Shown: positions 16,680-26,473, counted from the stretch's first letter. The stretch is 64,000 bases of DNA from Streptomyces sp. AA1529 (GCF_000280905.1 NZ_ALAP01000008.1:1-64000); one strand, 5' to 3'. Notes: generated by a model from the sequence alone, not told the origin. Made by a program: numbers and translations.

Positions 16680-18326
16680 ATGTCCGGACCTCCTAGTTCC
16701 TCGATACCCCCGCTGCGGGAGGCGCCCGTCGCCGCGGTGGACACGGCACTGCGCCGCCGCCTGGTGCGGCTGACGTGCGCACCCGCACTCGTCGTGACGC
16801 TCGCCGCCACCGCGGCGGTGACGTTCCTGTGGTCCGCCGGGCGACCGGACGCCGCCGTCCCCCGTGACGCGGCGGCGCCGGGCGCGCTCGCCGCCGTACT
16901 GCTGGTCGCCGCCGCCGCGCTCGTGGGCGGTCTGCGTGCCGCCGCGGCCCAGGCGGCAGCGCTGAACCGCCGCGCGCGTCCCGCGCCTCCCGTCCCGCCT
17001 CCCGCACCTCCCGCGCCGGCCCCCGCTCCTGCCGCCACCACCGGCCCCGGCGTCGAGGGCGGAAGCGCACCCGCGCAGCGGCTCCGGCCCGCCGACCAGG
17101 TCACCGTCTTCGTCAACCTCGCCCGGCGCCTCCAGTCGCTGCTGCACCGCGAGATCCATGTGCTGGACGAGCTGGAGAACCAGGTCGAGGACCCGGACAT
17201 CCTCAAGGGCGTCTTCCAGGTCGACCATCTGGCCACCCGCATCCGCCGCTACACCGAGAACCTCGCCGTACTCGGCGGCGCCGTCCCCCGCCGCCAGTGG
17301 ACCCGGCCCGTCCAGCTCACCGAGATCCTGCGCTCCTCCGCCGCCGAGGTGGAGCACTACCAGCGAGTCCGCCTGGTGCCCCCGATCGAGGGCACGGTGA
17401 GCGGGCAGGCCGTCGCCGACGTCATCCACCTGCTGTCCGAACTGGTGGAGAACGCCACCTTCTGCTCCCCGCCGCAGACCCGGGTGCTGCTGCGCACCAG
17501 CCGGGTCACCGCCGGGCTCGCCATCGAGGTCGAGGACCGCGGACTGGGCATGACCGAGCGGACACAGCAGCGGATGAACGCCCTGCTGGCCGACCCCGAG
17601 GGCGTCGACGTCGGGGCGCTCCTGGCGGACGGCCGGATCGGCCTGTACGTGGTCGGCATGCTGGCCCGGCGGCACGGCATCGCCGTGGAGCTCCGCGGCA
17701 ACATCTACGGCGGCGTCCAGGCGGTCCTCGTCCTTCCCCACGCCCTGCTCGGCGCCGAGCAGGGCGCCGCCGGAGCCCCCGGAGCCGCGGCCGGGCACGC
17801 TCCGACGGCTGAGCCGCGGGCACCACAGGCGCCGCTCCCCGGCGCCGTTCCGCCGGGGCCGGCCCCCCTCGGCACGGCACCGCACCCCCGGTCCGCCCCT
17901 CCCGCTGCCCCGCCGTACCCCCGGTCCGGGCCTCCGGCCGGGCCCGGCACCCCGGCGCCGACGGCAGCCGCACCCGCACCGGTTCCCGGCGGGCCGCTCC
18001 CGGCCGCCGCCGGGCAGGGCTCCCCGCCGCCCGGGGGCGGCGAGCGGCCCCGGCTGCCCCGGCGGTCGCGGCAGCAGCACCTCGTGCCCGAACTGCGGGA
18101 CGCCCCGGCGGCCGGCACGCGTGCCGGGCAGGCCCGGCAGGCCGGGACCGCAGAAGGCACAGAAGGCGCAGAAAGCACGGAAGGCGCAGAAGGCGCCGAG
18201 GACGCCGTGCACGATCCCGGGCTGATGGCCGCCTTCCGGCGCGGGGTCGGCCGGGCGGACGAAGCGCACGGGCGGCCGTCCCCCGACGGCCACGGCCCGC
18301 CCCATCAGGAGGAAGGACGATCATGA
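16680..18326 (+). CDS. cvnA: Conservon CvnA: membrane sensor-kinase-like ATPase
   Basis: A 548-aa protein with two N-terminal membrane segments (about residues 40-60 and 72-95) and a short extracytoplasmic loop. A proline-rich linker follows, then a GHKL ATPase domain with an N-box (LLSELVENATFCSPP, near 250) and glycine boxes (VEDRGLGMTERT, DGRIGLYVVGMLA). The last 190 residues are low-complexity Pro/Ala. A classical phospho-acceptor H-box is not evident. CvnA proteins head four-gene conservons in Streptomyces and are thought to work with CvnB-D in G-protein-like signalling. ATG at 16680 follows GAGGGAACC. It overlaps cvnB. Confidence 0.9.
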   Translation: MSGPPSSSIPPLREAPVAAVDTALRRRLVRLTCAPALVVTLAATAAVTFLWSAGRPDAAVPRDAAAPGALAAVLLVAAAALVGGLRAAAAQAAALNRRARPAPPVPPPAPPAPAPAPAATTGPGVEGGSAPAQRLRPADQVTVFVNLARRLQSLLHREIHVLDELENQVEDPDILKGVFQVDHLATRIRRYTENLAVLGGAVPRRQWTRPVQLTEILRSSAAEVEHYQRVRLVPPIEGTVSGQAVADVIHLLSELVENATFCSPPQTRVLLRTSRVTAGLAIEVEDRGLGMTERTQQRMNALLADPEGVDVGALLADGRIGLYVVGMLARRHGIAVELRGNIYGGVQAVLVLPHALLGAEQGAAGAPGAAAGHAPTAEPRAPQAPLPGAVPPGPAPLGTAPHPRSAPPAAPPYPRSGPPAGPGTPAPTAAAPAPVPGGPLPAAAGQGSPPPGGGERPRLPRRSRQQHLVPELRDAPAAGTRAGQARQAGTAEGTEGAESTEGAEGAEDAVHDPGLMAAFRRGVGRADEAHGRPSPDGHGPPHQEEGRS

Positions 18327-18742
18327 TGAGCGAAGCACCCACCCCGCGTACGGCGGCGGACCTGTCGTGGCTGCTGACCGGACTCGTCGACCGGGTGCCG
18401 CACGCGCGCAGCGCTCTCCTGCTGTCCTCGGACGGTCTGGTGAAGGCCGCACACGGGCTGGAGACCGACGCAGCCGACCAGTTGGCGGCGCTCGCCTCCG
18501 GGCTGTACTCGCTGGGCCGCAGCGCGGGGGTGCGGTTCGCCGACGGGGACGGGGTCCGGCAGGTCGTGGTGGAGCTGGACTCCTCGCTGCTGTTCGTCAC
18601 CACCGCGGGCCGGGGCGCCTGCCTGGCGGTGTTCGCGGGCAGCGAGGCGGACGCGGGCGTGCTGGGCTACGAGATGGCCATGCTGGTCAAGAGCGTCCGC
18701 CCGTATCTGGTCACCCCCGCGCGGCAGCCCAGCGCCACATGA
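18323..18742 (+). CDS. cvnB: Conservon CvnB: roadblock/LC7-domain protein
   Basis: A 139-aa roadblock/LC7 fold protein (DLSWLLTGLVDRVPHARSAL, LLLSSDGLVKA, SSLLFVTTAGRGACLAVF). In bacteria such proteins act as regulators of small GTPases, here the CvnD partner encoded two genes on. Two adjacent ATG codons (18323 and 18326) follow AGGAGGAAGG; the first overlaps the cvnA stop. The stop overlaps the cvnC ATG. Length and position are canonical for conservons. Confidence 0.92.
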   Translation: MMSEAPTPRTAADLSWLLTGLVDRVPHARSALLLSSDGLVKAAHGLETDAADQLAALASGLYSLGRSAGVRFADGDGVRQVVVELDSSLLFVTTAGRGACLAVFAGSEADAGVLGYEMAMLVKSVRPYLVTPARQPSAT

Positions 18743-19164
18743 CGGCACCCCCGGGAGCAGCCGGCAGCCCCGGCTCCGGCCCCGCCTCCGGCTCCGGCGA
18801 CGAGCCGTGGCTCGACGACGAGGCGGGCCGGCTCGTGCGCCCGTACACCGTCAGCGAGGGCCGCACCCGCCCCTCGGCGCCGCTGGACCTGCTGACCATG
18901 GTGCGGGCCACCGGGGTGCGCCCGGACGGCTATCTGGGCCCCGAGCACGCCCAGGTGCTCCGGCTCTGCGGAGGGCCGGTGTCCGTCGCCGAGATCGCCG
19001 CGAGCATCCGGCAGCCGGCCGCCGTGGCCAAGGTGGTGCTGTCCGACCTGGTGGACTGGGGCGCCGTCGCCACCCGCGGGCCCGTCCATCTGCAGTCGGG
19101 ACCTGATCCGAACAACCGAGAAGTGCTGGAGGCGGTGCTGGATGGACTGCGCAGAAGACTCTGA
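18739..19164 (+). CDS. cvnC: Conservon CvnC: DUF742 protein
   Basis: A 141-aa DUF742 protein. A disordered Gly/Ser/Pro N-terminus is followed by the family block RLVRPYTVSEGRTRPS and a winged-helix-like part (LCGGPVSVAEIAASI, VLSDLVDWGAV). Its biochemical role is unclear; it is always found between the roadblock protein and the GTPase. ATG at 18739 overlaps the cvnB stop, and its end overlaps cvnD by 23 bases. Confidence 0.9.
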   Translation: MTAPPGAAGSPGSGPASGSGDEPWLDDEAGRLVRPYTVSEGRTRPSAPLDLLTMVRATGVRPDGYLGPEHAQVLRLCGGPVSVAEIAASIRQPAAVAKVVLSDLVDWGAVATRGPVHLQSGPDPNNREVLEAVLDGLRRRL

Positions 19165-19753
19165 CCCGGCACCGGCGGCGGCCGGGCCCTTTCCGACCGC
19201 TCTCAAGATCATCGTGGCCGGGGGCTTCGGGGTGGGCAAGACCACCTACGTGGGAGCCGTCAGCGAGATCGAACCGCTCAGCACCGAGGAGCTGCTGACG
19301 CAGGTGAGCGAGGCCACCGACAGTCTGGAGGGCGTCGAGGAGAAGTCGACCACGACGGTCGCGATGGACTTCGGCCGGCTCACCTTCGAGACCGGCTATG
19401 TGCTCTACCTGTTCGGCACGCCCGGCCAGGACCGGTTCTGGTTCATGTGGGACGAGCTGGCCGCCGGGGCGCTGGGCGCCGTGGTGCTGGCCGACACCCG
19501 GCGGCTGGAGCACAGCTTCCCCGCCGTGGACTACTTCGAGCGGCGCGGCATCCGCTTCGTCCTGGCCGTCAACGAGTTCGACGGCTCCTACCGCTACACC
19601 CCCGACGAGGTGCGGGCCGCCATCGACCTCGACCCGGGCGTCCCCGTGCTGCTGTGCGACGCGCGGCGGCGCGACTCGGCGACCGGGGTCCTCGTCTCTC
19701 TCATCCAGCATCTGCTCGACCCGAGGAGCGCGCATGCCCTTCACCCAGCTTGA
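19142..19753 (+). CDS. cvnD: Conservon CvnD: small Ras-like GTP-binding protein
   Basis: A 203-aa GTPase-like protein. The Walker A loop is GGFGVGKTTYVGAVSE (residues 23-38), the switch-II region is FGTPGQDRFWFMWDEL (near 93), and the base-recognition motif is NEFD (near 148), a variant of NKxD. It is the G-protein partner of conservons and probably acts at the inner membrane with CvnA and CvnB. The start at 19142 lies inside the cvnC 3' end, giving tight coupling; the 3' end overlaps the GAF gene by 20 bases. Confidence 0.92.
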   Translation: MDCAEDSDPAPAAAGPFPTALKIIVAGGFGVGKTTYVGAVSEIEPLSTEELLTQVSEATDSLEGVEEKSTTTVAMDFGRLTFETGYVLYLFGTPGQDRFWFMWDELAAGALGAVVLADTRRLEHSFPAVDYFERRGIRFVLAVNEFDGSYRYTPDEVRAAIDLDPGVPVLLCDARRRDSATGVLVSLIQHLLDPRSAHALHPA

Positions 19754-20312
19754 CCTGACGGACCGGCTCCTGCTGACCCCGCGGGACGACGAGGGACCGG
19801 CGCGCGCTGCCCGGCTCCGGGAGCTGGGCATGGGCGACGACCAGCCCGTGCCCGCACTCGACACGTTCGCACGGGAGCTGGCCCGGGTCACCGACGCTCC
19901 GGTGGCGGCCGTCAACTTCGTCGACGAGCGCCGCCAGTACTTCGCCGGGCTCTACGACGCGGCCGTGGACCCGGCCAGGGGACCGGTCGACCCCGACGGC
20001 GGCTTCGGCCGGGTGATGCCCCGCGACCTCGGATACTGCGTGCACGTGGTCGCGCGACGCTCGGCACTGGTCCTGGAGGACGTGCGCGACTTCGCGCGGT
20101 TCGCGGTCAACGCCGTGGTGGACGAGGCGGGTGTCGCCTCCTACCTGGGGGCGCCGCTGATCGACCCGGTGTCGGGGATGGCGCTGGGCACGGTCTGCGT
20201 CGTCGACCAGCAGCCCCGCGCCTGGGGGCAGCAGGGGCTGCACACCATCAAGACGATGGCGGCGCAGCTCCAGCGGGAGATCCTGGGCGGCCCGGACCGC
20301 GCCGCCGGCTGA
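19734..20312 (+). CDS. GAF-domain protein, fifth gene of the conservon
   Basis: A 192-aa protein made mostly of one GAF domain (ALDTFARELARVTDAPVAAV, FVDERRQYFAG, YCVHVV, YLGAPLIDP, GTVCVVDQQPR). GAF folds bind small ligands or haem and mediate protein contacts. It begins inside cvnD, so it belongs to the same transcript. Some conservons end in a cytochrome P450 (CvnE/F); here a GAF sensor takes that place, suggesting it supplies or receives the signal of this conservon. A conserved Cys (GYCVHV) could be a ligand or redox site. Confidence 0.85.
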   Translation: MPFTQLDLTDRLLLTPRDDEGPARAARLRELGMGDDQPVPALDTFARELARVTDAPVAAVNFVDERRQYFAGLYDAAVDPARGPVDPDGGFGRVMPRDLGYCVHVVARRSALVLEDVRDFARFAVNAVVDEAGVASYLGAPLIDPVSGMALGTVCVVDQQPRAWGQQGLHTIKTMAAQLQREILGGPDRAAG

Positions 20313-20346
20313 CCGGCGGCCGGTCCCGGCCGCGCGCGGCGGGTGC

Positions 20347-20372
20347 GGGCCGGGGCCGCGCGGCCCCGGCCC
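20347..20372. terminator. Bidirectional hairpin between the conservon and argS
   Basis: A 26-bp perfect GC palindrome (arms GGGCCGGGGCCGC) directly abuts the argS stop codon and separates convergent transcription units. It has no T-tract. Confidence 0.6.
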
Positions 20373-22142
20373 TCAGAGCCGCTCGGGCGTGCGGATGCCC
20401 AGCAGCGCCAGGCCCTGGTGCAGCACCTCGGCCGTCAGATCGCACAGGAAGAGGCGGTTCTCCGCCTGCTGGGTGGTGTCGGCCTTCAGCACCGGGCAGT
20501 TCTCGAAGAACCGGCTGTAGAGCGTGGCGAGTTCGTACAGGTAGGCCGTCACCTTGTGCGGCTCGTACTCGTCGGCCGCCGTCACCAGGGTGTCCCCGAA
20601 CGCGTCCAGGTGCAGGGCCAGCGCCCGCTCGGCCGGGGCCAACTCCAGCTCCGGGTGCGGCACGGGCCGCAGTTCGCCCGCCTTGCGGAAGATCGAGCGG
20701 ACCCGCGCGTAGGCGTACTGGAGGTAGACGCTGGTGTCGCCCTGCAGCGAGACCATCCGGTCCAGGTCGAAGACGTAGTCCCGGGTCATCGAGTTGGACA
20801 GGTCGGCGTACTTGACCGCGCCGATGCCCACCTGCTTGGCGCGGGCCCGGATCTCGTCCTCGGTGACTCCCTCGTCGGCTTTCTCCCGTACGACGGCGGC
20901 GGCGCGGTCGACGGCCTCGTCCAGCAGGTCCACCAGCCGCACCGTCTCGCCCTCCCGGGTCTTGAACGGCTTGCCGTCCTTGCCCAGGACCGTTCCGAAG
21001 GGCAGCTGCCGGGCCGCGCCCTCGGGCAGCCAGCCCGCGCGGCGCGCCGTCTCGAAGACCATCCGGAAGTGCAGCGACTGCCGCGCGTCCACGACGTACA
21101 GCAGGGTGTCGGCCTGGAGTTCGCCGACCCGGTTGCGGATGGCGGCCAGGTCGGTGGCGGCGTAGCCGAAGCCGCCGTTGGACTTCTGCACGATCAGCGG
21201 GGTGGGGGTGCCGTCGGGGCCCTTGACGTCCTCGAAGAAGACGCACAGCGCGCCCTCGGAGCGCACCGCGACGCCGGACTCCTCCAGCTCCTTGACGACG
21301 TCCTGGAGAGCGTCGTTGTAGGCGCTCTCGCCGACGATGTCCGCGTCCCGGATCTCCACGTCGAGTTCGTCGTAGACGCCCTGGAAGTAGGTCTTCGACT
21401 CGTCGACGATCTTGTGCCAGAGGGCCAGCGTGTCCGGGTCGCCGCTCTGCAGCGCCGGAACCCGGTCCCGGGCGCGCGCCTTGAACTCCTCGTCGGAGTC
21501 GAAGAGCGCGCGCGAGGACTTGTAGAGCCGGTTGAGCCGGGCCATCGCGGCCTCGCCGGCGTCCTTGGCGCCCGCCGTGTCCGAGGCGTGGTCCAGCTCG
21601 TGCGGGTGCTCGATCAGGTACTGGATGAGCATGCCGAAGTTGGTGCCCCAGTCGCCGATGTGGTGGCGCCGGATCACCTTCTCGCCGCGGTGCTCCAGCA
21701 GCTGCACGACCGCGTCGCCGATCACCGTCGAGCGCAGGTGCCCGACGTGCATCTCCTTGGCCACGTTCGGCTGCGAGTAGTCGATCACCGTCGTGCCCGG
21801 GGCGTCCTTGCGGGGCACGCCCAGCCGCGGGTCCTGCCGCCGCGCCGCGAGGTTGTCCATGATCGCCTCGTCGGCGACGGTGATGTTGAGGAAGCCGGGC
21901 CCCGAGACCTCGATCGCGGCGATCTCGTCGTTGGCCGGCAGCGCCTCGGTGACCTTGGCCGCCAGCTCCCGCGGGTTCCCCTTGAGCTGCTTGGCCAGCG
22001 CCAGCATCCCGTTGGCCTGGAAGTCCGCCCGGTCGCTGCGTCGCAGCAGCGGGTCGGCGGAGGCGGCCTCCGGCAGCGCAGCCGAGAGGGCGTCCGAGAC
22101 GCGCTGGTGGACCGTTGCGGCGAGGGAGGGGACCGTAGCCAT
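20373..22142 (-). CDS. argS: Arginyl-tRNA synthetase
   Basis: A 589-aa class I synthetase. The N-terminal additional domain ([12 protein letters not shown]) is followed by the HIGH-like motif [14 protein letters not shown] near residue 120. The catalytic domain has [13 protein letters not shown]. The C-terminal anticodon-binding DALR domain ends [20 protein letters not shown]. The KMSKS loop is replaced by [12 protein letters not shown], normal for many bacterial ArgRS. ATG at 22142 is taken ([13 protein letters not shown]); upstream in-frame ATGs would add poorly conserved residues. It is divergent from lysS with about 140 bp between them. Confidence 0.97.
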   Translation of the reverse strand: MATVPSLAATVHQRVSDALSAALPEAASADPLLRRSDRADFQANGMLALAKQLKGNPRELAAKVTEALPANDEIAAIEVSGPGFLNITVADEAIMDNLAARRQDPRLGVPRKDAPGTTVIDYSQPNVAKEMHVGHLRSTVIGDAVVQLLEHRGEKVIRRHHIGDWGTNFGMLIQYLIEHPHELDHASDTAGAKDAGEAAMARLNRLYKSSRALFDSDEEFKARARDRVPALQSGDPDTLALWHKIVDESKTYFQGVYDELDVEIRDADIVGESAYNDALQDVVKELEESGVAVRSEGALCVFFEDVKGPDGTPTPLIVQKSNGGFGYAATDLAAIRNRVGELQADTLLYVVDARQSLHFRMVFETARRAGWLPEGAARQLPFGTVLGKDGKPFKTREGETVRLVDLLDEAVDRAAAVVREKADEGVTEDEIRARAKQVGIGAVKYADLSNSMTRDYVFDLDRMVSLQGDTSVYLQYAYARVRSIFRKAGELRPVPHPELELAPAERALALHLDAFGDTLVTAADEYEPHKVTAYLYELATLYSRFFENCPVLKADTTQQAENRLFLCDLTAEVLHQGLALLGIRTPERL

Positions 22143-22279
22143 GGAGTGCTGACCGTTCCGTCGGGGTGGCTGGATTCCGGGCCAGTATCCCACGTGCGCA
22201 CGGGGGAGCGCCGCCGCATTCCGGGGTGGGACAATGGGCCCGCAGGTTCGAGGAGCGCAACGAGAAGGAAGTGCCGGAC

Positions 22280-24037
22280 GTGGCTCAGACCCCCCATGAG
22301 GCCGACTGGGTCTCCCGTATCGCCGATGAGGTCATCGCCGAGGCGGAGCGCCGCGCGTCGGGGAAATCGGGCTCCGACGGCGGCACCCCGAAGATCGTCT
22401 GCGCTTCCGGGCTGAGCCCCTCCGGGCCGATCCACCTGGGCAACCTGCGCGAGGTGATGGTGCCGCACCTGGTCGCCGACGAGATCAAGCGCCGGGGGCT
22501 GCCCTGCGAGCACATCCTCTCCTGGGACGACTACGACCGGTTCCGCAAGGTGCCGGCCGGGGTCGAGGGCGTGGACTCCTCGTGGGACGAGCACATCGGC
22601 CGCCCGCTGACCGCCGTCCCCGCGCCGGCCGGCAGCCCGTACGCCAGCTGGGCCGAGCACTTCAAGGCCGCCATGGAGGCGGCCCTGCTGGAGCTGGGCG
22701 TGGAGTACCGGGGCATCAGCCAGACCGCGCAGTACACCTCGGGCGCCTATCGCGAGCAGATCCTCTTCGCGATGCGCGAGCGCGCCCGTATCGACGCCGT
22801 GCTCGACCGCTACCGGACGCTGGAGAAGGGCGCGAAGGGCGGCAAGAAGCAGCAGAAGCCCGCGGACGCCGCCGAGGTGGAGGCCGCCGAGGGATCGGGC
22901 GCGGCCGCCGAGGACGACGGCTCGGGCGCCGGGGCCGGCGCCTACTACCCGTACAAGCCCTACTGCACCGTCTGCGGCCGCGATCTGACCACCGTCACCG
23001 GCTATGACGACGAGACGACCGCGCTGTCCTACACCTGCCGGTGCGGGCACGCCGAGACGGTCGAGCTGCGCACCTTCGACCACGGCAAGCTGGTCTGGAA
23101 GGTGGACTGGCCGATGCGCTGGGCGTACGAGGGCGTCGTCTTCGAGCCGTCCGGCGTCGACCACCAGTCGCCCGGCTCGTCGTTCGTCGTCGGCGGGCAG
23201 CTCGTGCGGGAGATCTTCGACGGCGAGCAGCCCATCGGCCCGATGTACGCGTTCGTGGGCATCAGCGGCATGGCGAAGATGTCGTCCTCGAAGGGCGGTG
23301 TGCCCACTCCGGCCGACGCGCTGCAGATCATGGAGGCGCCGCTGCTGCGCTGGCTGTACGCGCGGCGGAAGCCGAACCAGTCCTTCAAGGTCGCCTTCGA
23401 CCAGGAGATCCAGCGCACCTACGACGAGTGGGACGCGCTCGGCCGCAAGATCGCCGACGGCTCGGCCCAGCCGGCCGACCTGGCGGCGCACACCCGCGCC
23501 TCGTCCACCGCGCTGGGCCCGCTGACCCTCACCCCGCGCCCGCTGCCGTACCGCACGCTGGCCTCCGTCACCGACATCACCGGCGGCCACGAGGAGCAGA
23601 CGCTGCGCATCCTCACCGAACTCGACCCGCAGCACCCGGTGCACGCGCTGGAGGAGGTGCGCCCGCGGCTGGACCGCGCGCACCGCTGGATCACCACCCA
23701 GGTCCCGGCCGACCAGCGCACCCGCGTCCGCGAGGAGCCCGATGCGGCGCTGCTGGCGGAGCTGGACGAGGAGCAGCGCGAGTCGCTGCGGCTGCTGCTG
23801 GACGGGCTGGACGAGCACTGGTCGCTGGAGGGCCTGACGTCGCTGGTCTACGGCGTGCCCAAGGTGCGCGCCGGCTTCGCGCCGGACGCGAAGCCCACCC
23901 CGGAGATGAAGGTGGCCCAGCGCGGTTTCTTCGCGCTGCTCTACCGGCTGCTGGTCGGCCGCGAGACCGGTCCGCGGCTGCCCACCCTGCTGCTGGCCGT
24001 GGGCGCCGACCGGGTGCGCAAGCTGCTGGGGGCCTGA
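22280..24037 (+). CDS. lysS: Lysyl-tRNA synthetase, class I
   Basis: A 585-aa class I LysRS, the archaeal-type enzyme that Streptomyces carry alongside or instead of the class II form. The HIGH motif is SGPIHLGN near residue 49, and MSSSKGG near 333 is the KMSKS loop. A zinc-ribbon-like insert (CTVCGRDL, then CRCGHA) lies near 230-255, preceded by a low-complexity Ala/Glu/Gly insert. GTG at 22280 is preferred: a GAAGGAA site lies 9 bases upstream, whereas it would abut an alternative GTG at 22271. It is divergent from argS. Confidence 0.96.
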   Translation: MAQTPHEADWVSRIADEVIAEAERRASGKSGSDGGTPKIVCASGLSPSGPIHLGNLREVMVPHLVADEIKRRGLPCEHILSWDDYDRFRKVPAGVEGVDSSWDEHIGRPLTAVPAPAGSPYASWAEHFKAAMEAALLELGVEYRGISQTAQYTSGAYREQILFAMRERARIDAVLDRYRTLEKGAKGGKKQQKPADAAEVEAAEGSGAAAEDDGSGAGAGAYYPYKPYCTVCGRDLTTVTGYDDETTALSYTCRCGHAETVELRTFDHGKLVWKVDWPMRWAYEGVVFEPSGVDHQSPGSSFVVGGQLVREIFDGEQPIGPMYAFVGISGMAKMSSSKGGVPTPADALQIMEAPLLRWLYARRKPNQSFKVAFDQEIQRTYDEWDALGRKIADGSAQPADLAAHTRASSTALGPLTLTPRPLPYRTLASVTDITGGHEEQTLRILTELDPQHPVHALEEVRPRLDRAHRWITTQVPADQRTRVREEPDAALLAELDEEQRESLRLLLDGLDEHWSLEGLTSLVYGVPKVRAGFAPDAKPTPEMKVAQRGFFALLYRLLVGRETGPRLPTLLLAVGADRVRKLLGA

Positions 24038-24047
24038 GAGCCCGGGA

Positions 24048-24066
24048 GGCCGGATCGGGTCCGGCC
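24048..24066. terminator. Short hairpin between lysS and the DUF2637 gene
   Basis: GGCCGGA (24048-24054) and TCCGGCC (24060-24066) with a 5-nt loop lie between convergent genes, within a larger self-complementary stretch. Confidence 0.5.
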
Positions 24067-24081
24067 GGGAGCCGGCCCGGT

Positions 24082-25548
24082 TCAGCCGGCGAGGCCCATC
24101 TCGGTGTTGTAGCGCTCCTTGAACTCCCGCAGGTAGCCGCCGAGGTAGGTCTCGCCCAGCAGGTTGCCCTCGGCCGTGGTGACCCCGTGCCCCTCGTAGA
24201 GGGCGCGGGAGAGCTGGCGTGCGGTGGGGCGGTTGCTGTGCGTGGCGACGTACTGGCGGTAGACCGCGAAGTAGAACTCGTCGCGCGGCACTCCGTCGGG
24301 GATGCCGACGGGCTCGTCCGCGGCGTCCGTGTTGTCTGCGGCGTCTGCGGCGTCTGTGTCGGGTTCCGCCGGGAGCGCCGCTTCGGGGGCGGACGGCTCC
24401 GGCGGGGCCGGGGCGGGCGCGGGCTCCGGCGGGGCGGGTGCGGGCTCGACGAAGAGCTCCTGCTGGGCGCGGACGGGCTGCGGGGTGGCGAGTGTGCGGT
24501 AGCGGCCCGGTGCCACCGGGACGGGGAACTCCTGCGCCTGCGGCGCGGGTTCCGCCGAGTCCGCGGGCTCCGGCTCGGGGACGGCGGCGGGCCGCGGCCG
24601 CCGGGCGGCCCCCGGCGCGGGGAGGCGTTCCGCCTCCGCCGGGGTCCCGGCGTCCGGTGCGGGTTCCGCGCCCGACGGGGGTTCGGGTTGCGCCGGGGGC
24701 GCGGGCTCGGGTGCGGGGCCGGCCGCCGGGGAGGGTGCCGGGGCGTGTTCGTGGGCCGGTTCGGTGTCCGCTCCGGGCGCGGCCGGCGGGGCGGCCTCGT
24801 GCCCCGCGCCGTCGGCGGCGCCCCGGCCGGCTCGGGTGTCCAGCTGCGTGGACGGCACCGGCTCCGGCTCCGGGAGCGCGCTGGCCTGGGGTGCCGTGCG
24901 GTGCAGCGGGATGCCGTAGCGGGTGAGTTTGAGGGGCATGAGTGCTTCGACGGGTGCTTTGCGGCGCCAGGAGCGGCCGTAGCGGGCGCGCAGCCGGGTC
25001 TCGTAGATGAGCCGGTCCTGTTCCATGCGGATGACTTCGTCGTAGTGGCGCAGTTCCCACAGCTTCATCCGGCGCCAGAGGAGGAAGGTGGAGGGGAAGG
25101 CGAGCAGCCAGCGGGAGAGGCGGACGCCTTCCATGTGTTTGTCCGCGGTGAGGGCGGCGACGCGGCCGGCGGCGTGCCGGGCGGCTTCGACGGTGACCAC
25201 GAAGAGGACGGGGATGACGGCGTGCATGCCGACGCCGAGCGGGTCGGGCCAGGCGGCGGCGCCGTTGAAGGCGATGGTGGCGGCCGTCAGCAGCCAGGCG
25301 GTCTGGCGCAGCAGCGGGAAGGGGATGCGGATCCAGGTCAGCAGCAGGTCCAGCGCGAGCAGGACGACGATGCCCGCGTCCACCCCGATGGGGAAGAATG
25401 GTGCGAACGCGCCGAAACCTTTCCGCTCGGCCAGCTCGCGGACCGCGGCGTAGGAGCCGGCGAAGCCGATCGCCGCGATCACCACGGCTCCCGCGACCAC
25501 GACGGCGATCAGTATGCGGTGTATTCGGGTCAGTTGTACGCCCTGCAC
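24082..25548 (-). CDS. DUF2637 (SpdB-like) multi-pass membrane protein
   Basis: A 488-aa protein starting MQGVQLTRIHRILIAVVVAG. Four hydrophobic segments lie within the first 150 residues (including GIVVLLALDLLLTWI and AVIPVLFVVTVEAARHA), followed by the basic RLSRWLLAFPSTFLLWRRMKLWE region. The next 200 residues are rich in Pro, Glu and Ala. The C-terminus has a small conserved domain (YRQYVATHSNRPTARQLSRA, GGYLREFKERY). The membrane part matches DUF2637, also seen in conjugation-spread proteins, while the tail looks like a DNA-binding or partner-binding end. It is chromosomal here and no transfer genes are near. Function is unknown. Confidence 0.75.
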   Translation of the reverse strand: MQGVQLTRIHRILIAVVVAGAVVIAAIGFAGSYAAVRELAERKGFGAFAPFFPIGVDAGIVVLLALDLLLTWIRIPFPLLRQTAWLLTAATIAFNGAAAWPDPLGVGMHAVIPVLFVVTVEAARHAAGRVAALTADKHMEGVRLSRWLLAFPSTFLLWRRMKLWELRHYDEVIRMEQDRLIYETRLRARYGRSWRRKAPVEALMPLKLTRYGIPLHRTAPQASALPEPEPVPSTQLDTRAGRGAADGAGHEAAPPAAPGADTEPAHEHAPAPSPAAGPAPEPAPPAQPEPPSGAEPAPDAGTPAEAERLPAPGAARRPRPAAVPEPEPADSAEPAPQAQEFPVPVAPGRYRTLATPQPVRAQQELFVEPAPAPPEPAPAPAPPEPSAPEAALPAEPDTDAADAADNTDAADEPVGIPDGVPRDEFYFAVYRQYVATHSNRPTARQLSRALYEGHGVTTAEGNLLGETYLGGYLREFKERYNTEMGLAG

Positions 25549-25617
25549 TGGAATTGTCCCCACCCTCGGAAACTGGCGGGCCCAGCCTGGCACATGCGGC
25601 GGGCCGGAACGCGCGCG

Positions 25618-25648
25618 GAGCCCGGCCCTCGGGCGGAGGGCCGGGCTC
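25618..25648. terminator. Hairpin between lipoprotein and DUF2637 genes
   Basis: GAGCCCGGCCCTC (25618-25630) and GAGGGCCGGGCTC (25636-25648) form a perfect 13-bp stem with a 5-nt loop, downstream of the minus-strand lipoprotein gene. It has no T-tract. Confidence 0.7.
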
Positions 25649-25756
25649 CGGTGCGCCGCCGACGGAGCCGGCGGGGGCCGGCGCGGCGGGAGCGGACGGC
25701 TCCGGCGCGGCGGGCGCGGTGCGCGGTCCGGCGCCGGTGCGGTCACCCGGGGGTGG

Positions 25757-26473
25757 TCACCCGATGTGCTCGACCGCCGCCTTGGCGGCCTTCTCCGCGC
25801 GCTTCTTCACCTCGTCGGCGCCGGGCTTCTTGGCGTCCTCGAACCCGGCGCCCTCGTAGTCGACGGTGACCACGACGTTGGCGGTGCGGGTCACCAGGCG
25901 CTCGGCGCGGTAGTCGGCCGACTTGCCCTTGGCGTCCTTCTTCTCCGTCTCGTAGACGACCGAGACCGCCTGGTCGCCGATGCCGGAGGTGTCGGACTTC
26001 TTGAGGTCCTTGTTGTCCTTGCTGCCGGTCTTCTCCTCGACCTGCTGCTTGAGATAGTCCGCGGCGCGCTTGTCGCCGGAGCCGATCGACGGGTCGGAGT
26101 CGAAGCGCTTGAAGGAGAGCGTGAGCTGGCTGTAGTCGTACTTGTCCAGGCCGCTCCACAGGCAGCTGTTGGAGTCGTCGGCGTCTCCGGAGCCGACGCT
26201 CTTGCCCGAGGCGTCCTCGGTGCCGGGCACCAGGTCCTTCGCGGCCTTCTTGTCGAGGGTCTTGCAGGAGTCGGGCAGCTTCTTGTGCTTCGCGGGCGCC
26301 ACGGTGGGGGACTTGCTCGCGGAGGCAGAGGGGGTGTCGGACCCGTTGTCCTTGTCGGAGTCCGAGGAGCAGCCGACCACCAGCAGGACGGGGAGCGCCG
26401 CCGCGGCGCAGGCGACTGCGTTCCGCACGGTCCTGCTCCGTCGAGGGGCGTTGCGCGAGGCGTTTCGGTGCAT
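25757..26473 (-). CDS. Secreted DUF3558-type lipoprotein (first of a pair)
   Basis: A 238-aa lipoprotein. The signal peptide ends in the lipobox LVVGC, with the lipidated cysteine near C35. A Ser/Thr/Pro linker and an alpha/beta domain follow, containing a cysteine (SCKTLDKKAAKDLVPGTEDA) and a second cysteine in SCLWSGL, the DUF3558 pattern of two cysteines that likely form a disulphide. It is exported and anchored to the outer face of the membrane. The second lipoprotein gene lies upstream on the same strand with a similar plan, so the pair arose by duplication. Function is unknown. Confidence 0.78.
   Translation of the reverse strand: MHRNASRNAPRRSRTVRNAVACAAAALPVLLVVGCSSDSDKDNGSDTPSASASKSPTVAPAKHKKLPDSCKTLDKKAAKDLVPGTEDASGKSVGSGDADDSNSCLWSGLDKYDYSQLTLSFKRFDSDPSIGSGDKRAADYLKQQVEEKTGSKDNKDLKKSDTSGIGDQAVSVVYETEKKDAKGKSADYRAERLVTRTANVVVTVDYEGAGFEDAKKPGADEVKKRAEKAAKAAVEHIG

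Noticed and set aside
20760..20800. Missing KMSKS motif in ArgRS taken as a defect
   Set aside because: Many bacterial arginyl-tRNA synthetases naturally lack the canonical KMSKS; the rest of the enzyme is intact.
21785..25060. 1091-codon open frame on the minus strand across argS, lysS and DUF2637
   Set aside because: Its translation is an Arg/Gly/Pro/Ala-rich shadow with no domains and it overlaps three real genes.
24082..25548. DUF2637/SpdB-like gene as sign of an integrated conjugative element
   Set aside because: No integrase, Tra/FtsK gene, replication gene or attachment repeats are visible, and the gene is next to housekeeping genes.
23041..25869. 942-codon plus-strand frame over lysS and the DUF2637 gene
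   Set aside because: Shadow of real genes on both strands; no recognisable family.
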